Notes under the pieces: model-generated | Told to the model about the DNA's origin: nothing | Database searches by the model: none | What the model saw: the letters and a program-made list of their open reading frames with translations, nothing else | Shown here: piece after piece, positions 25,988-36,386 of the stretch | Layout: every line of letters begins with the position of its first letter | Numbering within the stretch: position 1 is the stretch's first letter | Source: Mycobacterium ostraviense | Lineage (GTDB): Bacteria > Actinomycetota > Actinomycetes > Mycobacteriales > Mycobacteriaceae | Assembly: GCF_002705925.1 (NCBI RefSeq) | Contig: NZ_NKRE01000001.1 | Span: 3,256,962-3,320,961, forward strand | Reading direction: 5' to 3' | Length of the DNA: 64,000 nt | Program-made: the position numbers and the translations under genes

Positions 25988-27293
25988 GACGCGCCAATGC
26001 CCGTTGCAGCTGCAGGAACGCGGTGTAGTTGGCGACGACTTCGACCCGCCCCGGCGGGCAGGACGCGATGGCCGCCATGGTGTCGTGCACCAGGGTGTGG
26101 TCGACGTCCGCGTAGCCGAGGCGAACCGCCAGGTCGGTGCCTCGCTCCCCGGCGGCAACTACCGGTGTGTTCTCGAAGTGCTCGAAGCGTACGTCCCACA
26201 GCCACGACAGGTCCTCGCCGTCGGGTACCTGACCGTTGACCGCGATGACCACCCCGGCTGCGTGCTTATCCACCATCGAGAGCGCTTCCTGCCAGCCGGC
26301 CGGGTTCTTGGCCAGCAGGATCCGCGCTTGGTGCGCGCCGATCCGCACGGTCCGGTAGCGCCCGGCGACCTCGTCGACGTTGCAGACGGCTGCGACGGCT
26401 TTTCGGGGATCGGCGCCCAGCGCGACGGCGGCGGCGACGGCCTGGGCGGCATTGCCACGATTCACCGCGCCCGGAAGCGCCAACCGCATCGGCAGCGCCA
26501 GCCCGTCCGGCCCGTACAGGGTGTGGTCGTCGAACCACCACTGCGGGGTTGGCCGCTTGAAGTCGGCGCCGGTGCTGTACCAGTGACCGTGTTCGCGGAC
26601 GATGACCTCGCCGCTGCGCGGGCAGCTCACCGAATCGTTGGACCAGGAGCCGCCCGCGGCCACCCACACCACGTTTGGGCTGTCGTAGCCCGCCGACGTC
26701 ATGAGCACGTCGTCGCAGTTGGCGACGACGACGGCCTGCCGGTGCCGCGCCAGCCCGGCGCGCAGCGTGCGTTCGATCACGGTGATCTCGCCGACACGAT
26801 CCAGCTGATCCCGCGACAAGTTCAGCAGGACGATGACGACGGGCTCCACGGCGTCGGACACGTGCGGCACGTGCATTTCGTCGACTTCCAGAGCCGCCAG
26901 CTTGGCATGACGATCCGCGGCCAGTGCGGCCACCAGCCCGGCGTCCATGTTGGCGCCCTCGGCGTTGGTGGCCACCGCGCCCAACGTGCCCAAAGCCGCG
27001 GCCGTCATCCGGGTGGTCGTCGACTTGCCGTTGGTCCCGGTGACGACCACGGTGCGACGGCCCACGGCGAGTTGGCGCAGCACCGAGCGGTCCAGGGCCA
27101 TCGCGACCAGACCGCCGATCATCGCGCCGGCTCCGCGCCCGGTGACCCGCGATGCCCAGCGCGCGCTCGCTCCGGCGGCGAGGGCAAGGCGGGCCCGGGT
27201 GGTGATCACCCGGGTGAGTTTAGGGGCGATCGCAAGCTCGGTGCTTGTCGCCGGGCGCTGCGGGTCGCCCTCATCAGACTTCGTGCCCGACAC
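25980..27293 (-). CDS. murT: Lipid II isoglutaminyl synthase, Mur-ligase subunit MurT
   Basis: A 437-residue Mur-ligase-like ATPase with P-loop VVVTGTNGKSTTTRM near residue 85. It has ALEVDEMHVPHV and LLNLSRDQLDRVGEI motifs, and the MurT-specific C-terminal domain (NYTAFLQLQRAL). It activates the D-Glu carboxyl of lipid II for amidation with GatD. Firmicute MurT carries a four-Cys zinc ribbon; here only SCPRSGE with a single Cys is seen at that place, so the ribbon has lost its metal site. It diverges from the exonuclease gene. Confidence 0.9.
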   Translation of the reverse strand: MSGTKSDEGDPQRPATSTELAIAPKLTRVITTRARLALAAGASARWASRVTGRGAGAMIGGLVAMALDRSVLRQLAVGRRTVVVTGTNGKSTTTRMTAAALGTLGAVATNAEGANMDAGLVAALAADRHAKLAALEVDEMHVPHVSDAVEPVVIVLLNLSRDQLDRVGEITVIERTLRAGLARHRQAVVVANCDDVLMTSAGYDSPNVVWVAAGGSWSNDSVSCPRSGEVIVREHGHWYSTGADFKRPTPQWWFDDHTLYGPDGLALPMRLALPGAVNRGNAAQAVAAAVALGADPRKAVAAVCNVDEVAGRYRTVRIGAHQARILLAKNPAGWQEALSMVDKHAAGVVIAVNGQVPDGEDLSWLWDVRFEHFENTPVVAAGERGTDLAVRLGYADVDHTLVHDTMAAIASCPPGRVEVVANYTAFLQLQRALARHG

Positions 27294-27342
27294 GATGCGC
27301 AGCGACGCCGCTGATGTCGGTCGCGCATGCCATTCTCAACCT

Positions 27343-28332
27343 GTGAGCCATACCTGGGGACGGCCGGCCAGTCACCCGCACGAGGGTTGGGCCGTCATCG
27401 ACGTCGAGACCTCGGGCTTTCGCCCGGGTCAGGCCCGGATCATCAGCATCGCCGCGCTAGGCATCGACGCCGACGGGCGGGTGGAGCAGTCCGTGGTCAG
27501 CCTGCTCAATCCGGGAGTGGAGCCCGGTCCCACCCATGTCCACGGTCTGACCGCGGCGATGCTCGAAGACCAGCCGCAATTCGCCGACATCGTGGGTGAC
27601 GTGGTCGAGGTGCTACGCGGGCGCACCCTGGTGGCACACAATGTCGCGTTCGACTACGCGTTCCTGGCCGCCGAAGCCGAACTCGCCGACGCCGAACTTC
27701 CCGTCGACACCGTCATGTGCACCGTCGAGCTGGCCCGGCGGCTCGAGCTCGGCATGGACAATCTTCGGCTGGAGACGCTCGCCGCACACTGGGGTATCAC
27801 CCAGGAGCGCCCGCACGACGCGTTCGACGACGCGCTGGTGTTGACCGGGGTGCTGACGCCCGCTCTCGAGCGGGCTCGGGAACTGGATGTCTGGCTGCCG
27901 ATACGTCCGGTGACCCGACGTCATTGGCCCAACGGGCGGGTGACTCACGACGAGCTGCGCCCGCTGAAGGTGATGGCGTCCCGGATGCTCTGCCCGTATC
28001 TCAACCCGGGCCGCTATGTCACCGGCCGGCCCCTGGTTCAGGGCATGCGGGTGGCGTTGGCCGCCGAGGTAGGGCGCACCCACGAGGAGCTGGTCGAGCG
28101 GATCTTGTATGCCGGACTGGCCTACAGCGACGACGTGGACCGGGAGACCTCACTGGTGGTCTGCAACGAGACCGCTCCCGACCAGGGCAAGGGATATCAC
28201 GCCCTGCAGCTTGGGGTACCAGTGGTATCCGACGCGCAGTTCATGAACCGCGTGGAATCGGTCGTCGGCGGCACCAGCATGGAGGAATTCACCGACCCCG
28301 GCCTGGTCGACCAGCAGCTGGCCCTCTTCTGA
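27343..28332 (+). CDS. DEDDh 3'-5' exonuclease with C-terminal BRCT domain
   Basis: A 329-residue exonuclease of the DnaQ/epsilon family. The four acidic sites and His are all visible: VIDVETSGF (Asp, Glu), VAHNVAFDYAFL (Asp) and RPHDAFDDALV (His, Asp). After about residue 235 a BRCT domain follows (YVTGRPLVQGMRVALAAEV, ETSLVVCNETAPDQGKGYHALQLGVPVVSDAQF), a fusion typical of actinobacteria (Rv3711c). It is a likely DNA repair or proofreading exonuclease rather than the polymerase III core epsilon. Start GTG 27343; an ATG at 27295 would overlap murT. Confidence 0.9.
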   Translation: MSHTWGRPASHPHEGWAVIDVETSGFRPGQARIISIAALGIDADGRVEQSVVSLLNPGVEPGPTHVHGLTAAMLEDQPQFADIVGDVVEVLRGRTLVAHNVAFDYAFLAAEAELADAELPVDTVMCTVELARRLELGMDNLRLETLAAHWGITQERPHDAFDDALVLTGVLTPALERARELDVWLPIRPVTRRHWPNGRVTHDELRPLKVMASRMLCPYLNPGRYVTGRPLVQGMRVALAAEVGRTHEELVERILYAGLAYSDDVDRETSLVVCNETAPDQGKGYHALQLGVPVVSDAQFMNRVESVVGGTSMEEFTDPGLVDQQLALF

Positions 28333-28342
28333 ATCTTGCTTA

Positions 28343-28396
28343 CACTACAGGCGTAGTGGTAGCGTCATGCCCATGTCTACCACTACGGATGTAGTA
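28343..28396. promoter_or_regulatory. Two matching operator-like dyads before the membrane/TetR operon
   Basis: CACTACaggcGTAGTG (28343-28358) and CACTACggatGTAGTA (28381-28396) share the same six-base arms and four-base spacer, 38 bases apart. The second lies just inside the coding start of the following gene. Such paired sites suggest autoregulation by the TetR protein encoded at the end of this two-gene operon. Confidence 0.6.
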
Positions 28397-28809
28397 CATC
28401 AAAGCGTGTACCGCCGACACGACTATTTCTTTCGGGAAGCCGCGATCCTGACCATGTCGCTCGGCGCCGTCTTGCACCTGTACCGGGTGGTCTTCGGAGA
28501 CGAACTCACCCTGCGATACGTGGTGACCGTAACGACGGACCGAATCCTGCTGGTGCCGATGACGTACGCGGCCATCACCGGCATCCTGGTGTGGCATCGG
28601 GTCCGGTTCACCGGCAAACGGCATCGGCTGTTTTCACCGCACAGTTGGTCTACATCGGCGGCAGCGTGCCGCTGCACCTCTACATGTCCTATGTGGTCAG
28701 GGACGTGTCGATAGTGACGTGGTTTCCGATGTGGTTCAGCTATTTGCTGCTGATCGCGGTCTATCCGGCTTTCCTGACCATGTTCTGGCGGCTGCGCTAC
28801 ACCCACTGA
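28367..28809 (+). pseudogene. Small integral membrane protein, frameshifted
   Basis: The first 88 codons encode MSTTTDVVHQSVYRRHDYFF and two membrane helices (AAILTMSLGAVLHLYRVVFG, RILLVPMTYAAITGILVWH). The remaining part is in another frame: AQLVYIGGSVPLHLYMSYVV and WFSYLLLIAVYPAFLTMFW. Adding one T to the T4 run at 28631-28634 would join them into one four-helix protein of about 147 residues. It ends one base into the TetR start (TGATG), so the pair is an operon. It could be a real mutation or a sequencing error. Confidence 0.75.
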
Positions 28810-29375
28810 TGCCGCCGAACCCGCAACGCCGCACCCAGATCCTCGACGTCGCCATCGGCATACTGGCCGAGGTGGGGGTCGGAGGGCTGACGCATCGCCA
28901 GGTTGACGAGCGGGCGGGCCTGCCCGCGGGCACCACCTCGAACTACTTCCGGACCCGCCAGGCATTGCTCGAAGCGACCGCGGCCCGCACCGTCGACCTG
29001 CACTGGCAACGCGTGGCGGCGGTGCAAACCGCGGTCGGTTCGCTGACCCGTGACGGCGTCGAAGCGCTCCTGACGCGTCTCCTTGCCGACCCCGATGAGC
29101 AGGCGCGACGCTACACGCTGGCTCGGTTCGAGCTGTTCATGGAGGGGACGCGCCGGCCCGAGCTACAGCCGTTTCTGATCGCGCTGCAGGCCGCCGCGGT
29201 GAAAACCGCCACGCTGATCCTCGAGGCGGCGGGCTTCACCCCGACGCCTGAGCAGATGGACGAGTTGAGTCGGCTGCTCAACGGGTACCTGTTCAGCAAC
29301 CTCACGATGCCAGGCACGGGACAGAATCCGGCCGGCGTGGTCGACCGGCTGTTACGTGTGTTTTCCGAGAAGTAG
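28809..29375 (+). CDS. TetR-family regulator
   Basis: A 188-residue repressor. The DNA-binding helix-turn-helix is at the N-terminus (RRTQILDVAIGILAEVG, GLTHRQVDERAGLPAGTTSNYFRTRQALLEA). The helical ligand-binding half ends in LLRVFSEK. The start ATG shares its A with the stop of the membrane gene in front. It probably binds the paired dyads upstream of that gene, an inference from position and symmetry. The ligand is unknown. Confidence 0.9.
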   Translation: MPPNPQRRTQILDVAIGILAEVGVGGLTHRQVDERAGLPAGTTSNYFRTRQALLEATAARTVDLHWQRVAAVQTAVGSLTRDGVEALLTRLLADPDEQARRYTLARFELFMEGTRRPELQPFLIALQAAAVKTATLILEAAGFTPTPEQMDELSRLLNGYLFSNLTMPGTGQNPAGVVDRLLRVFSEK

Positions 29376-29403
29376 CCGGGCGGCACGAATAGCCGCGGTC
29401 AGT

Positions 29404-31287
<1,884 letters not shown>

Positions 31288-31289
31288 TC

Positions 31290-31348
31290 AGACCGGCGCG
31301 TCGCGAACGCCCGCGACGGGAAGCCGGTCTGGATCAGACCCCGTCGCG
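31290..31348 (-). promoter_or_regulatory. leuA attenuator-like alternative hairpins
   Basis: On the coding strand CGCGACGGG (31348-31340, end of the leader peptide) can pair perfectly with CCCGTCGCG (31320-31312). That second segment can instead pair with CGCGACG (31305-31299) inside a larger hairpin closed by AGACCGGC/GCCGGTCT (31330-31323 and 31297-31290). Mutually exclusive pairings after Leu codons are the hallmark of attenuation. There is no U-tract, so the end effect (termination or blocked ribosome site) is unclear. Confidence 0.65.
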
Positions 31349-31384
31349 GCGTCCGAGGAGGAGCACCCGCTGCACGTTGTGCAC
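31334..31384 (-). CDS. leuA leader peptide
   Basis: A 16-codon frame, GTG at 31384 to TGA at 31334, reads MHNVQRVLLLGRRDGV with three consecutive CTC leucine codons (31363-31355). It ends 88 bases before leuA and overlaps the first arm of the alternative hairpins. When charged tRNA-Leu is scarce, the ribosome would stall here and change the folding of the RNA ahead. Leu-rich leaders before leuA are known in other actinobacteria. The exact start is uncertain, since a GTG at 31375 is also in frame. Confidence 0.65.
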   Translation of the reverse strand: MHNVQRVLLLGRRDGV

Positions 31385-31420
31385 TCTACCGCTATCGGCC
31401 CGATCACCAAAACCACTGAT

Positions 31421-31522
31421 ATCGAGTGTGAGCTGACGGCTTTGGGTGTGCGTTGCGGGCGGGCAAAATCGCGAAAGTTCCGCCCTGTGCGCTCACTCGA
31501 AGCCGTCAGCTCACACTCGATG
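31421..31522. repeat. 102-bp dispersed palindromic element, copy 2
   Basis: Perfect 22-bp terminal inverted repeats (31421-31442, beginning ATCGAGTGTG, and 31500-31521) flank 57 bases. The whole unit aligns without gaps to 17283-17384 at about 75 of 102 positions. It lies between the divergent leuA and ask promoters. The central part holds GGGCGGGCAAAATCGCGAA, also seen in degenerate form in copy 1. No open reading frame. Confidence 0.8.
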
Positions 31523-31525
31523 TGC

Positions 31526-31547
31526 GTCCACGTATCCTGTTGTGGAC
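31526..31547 (+). promoter_or_regulatory. Possible ask promoter with inverted repeat
   Basis: GTCCAC (31526-31531) and GTGGAC (31542-31547) flank TATCCT, which could serve as a -10 box for the ask-asd operon. The start codon lies 40 bases downstream. The arms are short, so this is tentative. Confidence 0.35.
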
Positions 31548-31586
31548 TTAAATCCAGTACCTCGAATCCGAGACAGGAAAAGATCA

Positions 31587-32852
31587 GTGGCGCTCGTCGT
31601 GCAGAAGTACGGCGGATCCTCAGTGGCCGATGCCGAGCGGATCCGTCGGGTCGCCGAGCGGATCGTCGCGACCAGGAAGCAGGGCAACGACGTGGTCGTC
31701 GTCGTCTCGGCGATGGGCGACACCACCGACGACCTGCTGGACCTGGCGCAGCAGGTGTGTCCGGTGCCACCGCCGCGCGAGCTCGACATGCTGCTGACCG
31801 CCGGCGAGCGCATCTCCAACGCGCTGGTGGCCATGGCGATCGAATCCCTCGGCGCCCAGGCCCGGTCGTTCACCGGTTCGCAAGCCGGCGTGATCACCAC
31901 CGGTACTCACGGCAACGCCAAGATCATCGACGTCACGCCGGGGCGGGTGCGGGCCGCGCTCGACGAAGGCCGGATCGTGCTGGTCGCCGGATTTCAGGGC
32001 GTCAGCCAGGACACCCGCGATGTCACTACCCTGGGCCGCGGCGGCTCGGACACCACGGCGGTCGCCCTGGCGGCCGCGCTGTGCGCCGACGTCTGCGAGA
32101 TCTACACCGACGTGGACGGCATCTTCACCGCCGACCCGCGGATCGTGCACAACGCGCGCAAGCTGGACACCGTCACGTTCGAGGAGATGCTCGAGATGGC
32201 GGCCTGCGGCGCCAAGGTATTGATGCTGCGCTGTGTGGAATACGCCCGTCGGTACAACATTCCGGTGCATGTCCGCTCGTCGTATTCGGACAAGCCGGGC
32301 ACCGTCGTCGTCGGATCGATCAAGGACGTACCTATGGAAGACCCCATCCTGACCGGAGTCGCGCACGACCGCAGCGAAGCCAAGGTGACCATCGTCGGGC
32401 TGCCCGACATCCCCGGCTATGCGGCCAAGGTGTTCCGCGCCATCGCCGACGCCGAGGTGAACATCGACATGGTGCTGCAGAACGTCTCCAAGATCGAGGA
32501 CGGCAAAACCGACATCACCTTCACCTGCTCGCGCGACGTCGGGCCGACCGCGGTGGCCAAGCTGGACTCGCTCAAAGACGAGATCGGCTTCTCCCAGGTG
32601 CTCTACGACGACCACATCGGCAAGCTGTCGCTGATCGGGGCGGGCATGCGCAGCCATCCCGGGGTCACCGCGACCTTCTGTGAGGCACTGGCCGCGGTCG
32701 GGGTGAACATCGATCTGATCTCGACGTCGGAGATCCGGATCTCGGTGCTGTGCCGCGACACCGAGCTGGACAAGGCGGTGGTCGCGCTGCACGAGGCGTT
32801 CGGGCTCGGCGGTGACGAGGAGGCCACGGTGTACGCGGGGACGGGACGCTAG
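31587..32852 (+). CDS. ask: Aspartate kinase
   Basis: A 421-residue aspartokinase, first step of the aspartate pathway to lysine, threonine, methionine and diaminopimelate. The catalytic domain opens with [21 protein letters not shown] and continues with [19 protein letters not shown] and [15 protein letters not shown]. Two ACT domains follow ([44 protein letters not shown]), which bind the feedback inhibitors. In this family an internal start can yield a beta subunit of the ACT domains alone. Start GTG 31587. The asd start codon follows the stop with no gap. Confidence 0.95.
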   Translation: MALVVQKYGGSSVADAERIRRVAERIVATRKQGNDVVVVVSAMGDTTDDLLDLAQQVCPVPPPRELDMLLTAGERISNALVAMAIESLGAQARSFTGSQAGVITTGTHGNAKIIDVTPGRVRAALDEGRIVLVAGFQGVSQDTRDVTTLGRGGSDTTAVALAAALCADVCEIYTDVDGIFTADPRIVHNARKLDTVTFEEMLEMAACGAKVLMLRCVEYARRYNIPVHVRSSYSDKPGTVVVGSIKDVPMEDPILTGVAHDRSEAKVTIVGLPDIPGYAAKVFRAIADAEVNIDMVLQNVSKIEDGKTDITFTCSRDVGPTAVAKLDSLKDEIGFSQVLYDDHIGKLSLIGAGMRSHPGVTATFCEALAAVGVNIDLISTSEIRISVLCRDTELDKAVVALHEAFGLGGDEEATVYAGTGR

Positions 32853-33911
<1,059 letters not shown>

Positions 33912-33912
33912 T

Positions 33913-35058
33913 ATGCGGGTGAGCTCCGCCTGGGTCGCGCGGTGCTCACTATTGGTCGTATCTTTCATTGTCCCGCAATGGTTTTGGGTTGCCCGCGCCG
34001 ACCCCGCGGCGCCGGTGCCCGAGCCGATCCTGCCGCCGCTGGCCCCCGGTCAGGTGGTGCGGATCGGTCCGACTGCCGGCACCGGAACTCCTACCGGTGA
34101 CTACGGCATCGGGGCCACCGACTTGTGCGACTTCATCGAATTTCCCAGCCGGCTGCTGCAGGTTTGCGGCGACAGCTTCGCCGGCCAGGGTGTCGGGTTC
34201 GGCGGCTGGTACTCGCCGATCGCCCTGCATGTCGACACCGCGTCGGTCGACGACCCCGCCGGGGTGCGCTACACCGGCGTCACCGGCGTAAGCCAGCCGC
34301 TGCTCGCCGACCCGACGCCACCGGGGGATTCGCAGCTCCCTGCCGGGGTGGTGCAGATCAACCGGCAAAACTATCTGCTGGTCGCGACGACCAAGAATCT
34401 GGTGCCGCAGACAACTCGGCTGGTGAAGGCCGAACCGGCGCGCGGCGGCTGGCAGACCGTTCCGGGGTCTCGGCGCGATGCGTCCTACCAGCGCTGGGGG
34501 CAGACCCAGATCAGCGGCTACTACGACCCGATCCCTACCCCGGAGTCGCCGAGCGGGTGGGTGTACATCGTGGCCAACAGCTTCACCCGTTGGCTACCGG
34601 TGGTGCTGTACCGGGCCACGCCGGAAGCGTTCACCGACCGGTCCCGCTGGCAGGGCTGGGCCGCCGGGCCCGGCGGCGGCTGGAACAAGCCGCCGACCCC
34701 GCTGTGGCCCGACCAGGTCGGCGAGATGAGCATCCGGCAGATCGAGGGCAAGACGGTGCTGTCGTATTTCAACGCCAGTAACGGCGACATGGAGGTCCGG
34801 GTGGCCGACGACCCGACGTCGCTCGGTACCGCTCCGGTGACCACCGTGGTGCGACACGAGGAGGAATGGCCCGAGCCGGCCGAAAGCCTGCCGCCGCCCT
34901 ACGACAATCGGCTGGCGCAACCGTATGGCGGATACATCTCGCCCGGGTCCACGCTCGATGAGCTGCGGATATTCGTCAGTCAGTGGAACAATGCCGACCC
35001 GCGTGCCCGTGCGCCGTACCGGGTGATCCAGTTCGCGGTCAACCCGTTCAAGCCGTAA
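33913..35058 (+). CDS. Secreted DUF4185-type protein
   Basis: A 381-residue exported protein. The signal peptide (CSLLVVSFIVPQWFWVARA, cleavage near ARADPAAP) is followed by a five-bladed-propeller-like sequence with repeated Trp/Gly strands (FGGWYSPIALHVDT, GWVYIVANSFTRWLPVVLYR, EMSIRQIEGKTVLSYFNAS). This is the pattern of DUF4185 proteins, some of which are cell-wall glycan (arabinan or galactan) degrading enzymes. Activity here is not established. It starts one base after asd and matches Rv3707c by order. Confidence 0.75.
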   Translation: MRVSSAWVARCSLLVVSFIVPQWFWVARADPAAPVPEPILPPLAPGQVVRIGPTAGTGTPTGDYGIGATDLCDFIEFPSRLLQVCGDSFAGQGVGFGGWYSPIALHVDTASVDDPAGVRYTGVTGVSQPLLADPTPPGDSQLPAGVVQINRQNYLLVATTKNLVPQTTRLVKAEPARGGWQTVPGSRRDASYQRWGQTQISGYYDPIPTPESPSGWVYIVANSFTRWLPVVLYRATPEAFTDRSRWQGWAAGPGGGWNKPPTPLWPDQVGEMSIRQIEGKTVLSYFNASNGDMEVRVADDPTSLGTAPVTTVVRHEEEWPEPAESLPPPYDNRLAQPYGGYISPGSTLDELRIFVSQWNNADPRARAPYRVIQFAVNPFKP

Positions 35059-35203
35059 GACCTAGATGCCGCCGGCGTCGTCGGAGTAGCTATTTGGCTG
35101 CACCGCCCAAAGGCCACCCTGCCCCGGGGCCCAGGATGTCTCACAGCTACTACCTAAGTTGCGCATAGCCGCCACCACTGTTTGCCCCGGCATCATGCGT
35201 CTC

Positions 35204-35563
35204 ATGAGCGAAACACCTGAAATACCGACAGCGCCGACGTCTACCGCCGTAGCATCACCGCCGCCGCCGGCGGCGCCACCGGCACCCCATCAGACCCCCA
35301 AGGTCTTCAAAGCCGCGGCGTGGGTGGCCATCGTCGCCGGAATCGTGTTCATCGTTGCGGTGATCTTCTTCACCGGCTTCCGGCTCGGCATGCAAAGCGG
35401 TCACGGCGGCTACGGCCACCACCGCCATCACAAGCCGCACGCGATGATGCACCGGATGGGAGGTCCCAATGGTGGCGTACCGGCGGTGAGCCCGAGCACC
35501 GGCCCTGGCGGTCCCGCCCAGGTGCCGTCCTCGGTTACGCCGGCCACCACACCCGGTCGTTAG
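35204..35563 (+). CDS. Small Pro-rich, His-rich membrane protein (1)
   Basis: A 119-residue protein with three parts: a Pro/Ala-rich N-terminal tail starting MSETPEIPTAP, one membrane helix (AAWVAIVAGIVFIVAVIFFTGF), and an outer segment rich in His, Gly and Met (YGHHRHHKPHAMMHRMGG). The last could bind metal ions. A start at 35195 (MRL plus the same) is possible. It is followed by a textbook terminator and a second protein of the same design. No known function; matches the Rv3706c place. Confidence 0.7.
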   Translation: MSETPEIPTAPTSTAVASPPPPAAPPAPHQTPKVFKAAAWVAIVAGIVFIVAVIFFTGFRLGMQSGHGGYGHHRHHKPHAMMHRMGGPNGGVPAVSPSTGPGGPAQVPSSVTPATTPGR

Positions 35564-35576
35564 AAACTTCGACACC

Positions 35577-35606
35577 AGGCCCGGTGCTCACTCGAGCACC
35601 GGGCCT
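35577..35606 (+). terminator. Intrinsic terminator
   Basis: Perfect 13-bp stem AGGCCCGGTGCTC / GAGCACCGGGCCT with loop ACTC, 13 bases after the stop of the His-rich protein. It is followed by CATGAATTTG, which is modestly T-rich. Confidence 0.85.
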
Positions 35607-35683
35607 CATGAATTTGTGATCAATCCGAGGTCGTATCGCCTTTAACCTTTGCGGTTGTCGCGGGGCTGAGCAATATTCGAGTG

Positions 35684-36173
35684 ATGAGCGAAACACCGGA
35701 GCCCGCACCCCCACCGCCCCCACCGCTGTCTCTTATACACATCTGCGTCCCCACCGCCTGCCGTAGCTACCGCTGCACCGCCGCCCCCGCCGAGGGAAAA
35801 GCCGCCGAGGCTCTACCAGGCCGCGGCGTGGGTGGTGATCGTTGCCGGTGTCATCTTCATCGCATGGTCGCTCTTCCTCGCCGGCGCCCTGGTCTTGGGA
35901 TACGGCAAGTGTTATCACCACCACCGCCACCACCATCACGGCATGTTCATGCCGGCCGGTCCGGGTGGCCCCGGCCCGGGGCCGGGATGGCAGTTCGGAT
36001 TCCCCGGGCCGCCGCCACCCGGCATGGGCCCCGGCATGGGTCCCGGCATGGGCCCTGGCATGGGTCCCGGGTTCCCGGGCGGTCCGGGCGGACCGGGTGC
36101 CGGCCAGATGGGTCCCGGGGCTCCGCAGACGCCCAGCAGTCCCAGCCCCACCACGGCGCCGTCGCGGCCATAA
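35684..36173 (+). pseudogene. Small Pro-rich, His-rich membrane protein (2), interrupted by adapter sequence
   Basis: The gene begins MSETPEPAPPPPPP (ATG 35684) and is then cut by a 19-base foreign sequence at 35726-35744 that shifts the frame. Removing exactly those bases joins the codons: PPP|ASPPPAVATAAPPPPPR, then LYQAAAWVVIVAGVIFIAW, one membrane helix, then GKCYHHHRHHHHGMFMPAG and a Gly/Pro/Met repeat tail (GMGPGMGPG). The restored protein has 156 residues and is a clear paralogue of the one before it. The break is almost certainly an assembly artefact, so the gene is probably intact in the organism. Confidence 0.8.
35726..35744 (+). other. Nextera/Tn5 mosaic-end adapter (sequencing artefact)
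   Basis: CTGTCTCTTATACACATCT is the 19-base Tn5 mosaic end used in transposase-based library kits. There is a single copy, no 9-bp target duplication and no transposon body. It breaks a reading frame that becomes perfect when it is removed. It is not part of the genome. Confidence 0.95.
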
Positions 36174-36230
36174 CCGGTTCAGCGAAGAGGCGCATACTGG
36201 GTCATGTGACCAAGGTGGCGCGCGACAACC

Positions 36231-36261
36231 GGCCCGGCGTCCCGTCGCGGGATGCCGGGCC
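36231..36261. terminator. GC-rich hairpin, probable terminator
   Basis: GGCCCGGCGTCCCG (36231-36244) pairs with CGGGATGCCGGGCC (36248-36261) at 13 of 14 positions around a TCG loop. It lies 58 bases after the second His-rich gene and before the catalase promoter. No T-run. Confidence 0.55.
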
Positions 36262-36386
36262 GCGCTGTAGCAGATCGAAAGTCCTTCGCGCCCAGCATGA
36301 TCCGGTCTAGTGGTATCATCAAACCGTATTACCATGCAGCCCAATAAGTTTCGTTGAACCAGCCCAGTCGACGAGGAGGCACCGAT

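Noticed and set aside
35726..35744. Natural Tn5-type transposon insertion
   Set aside because: Only one 19-base end is present, with no transposase, no second end and no 9-bp duplication, and removal restores the frame exactly.
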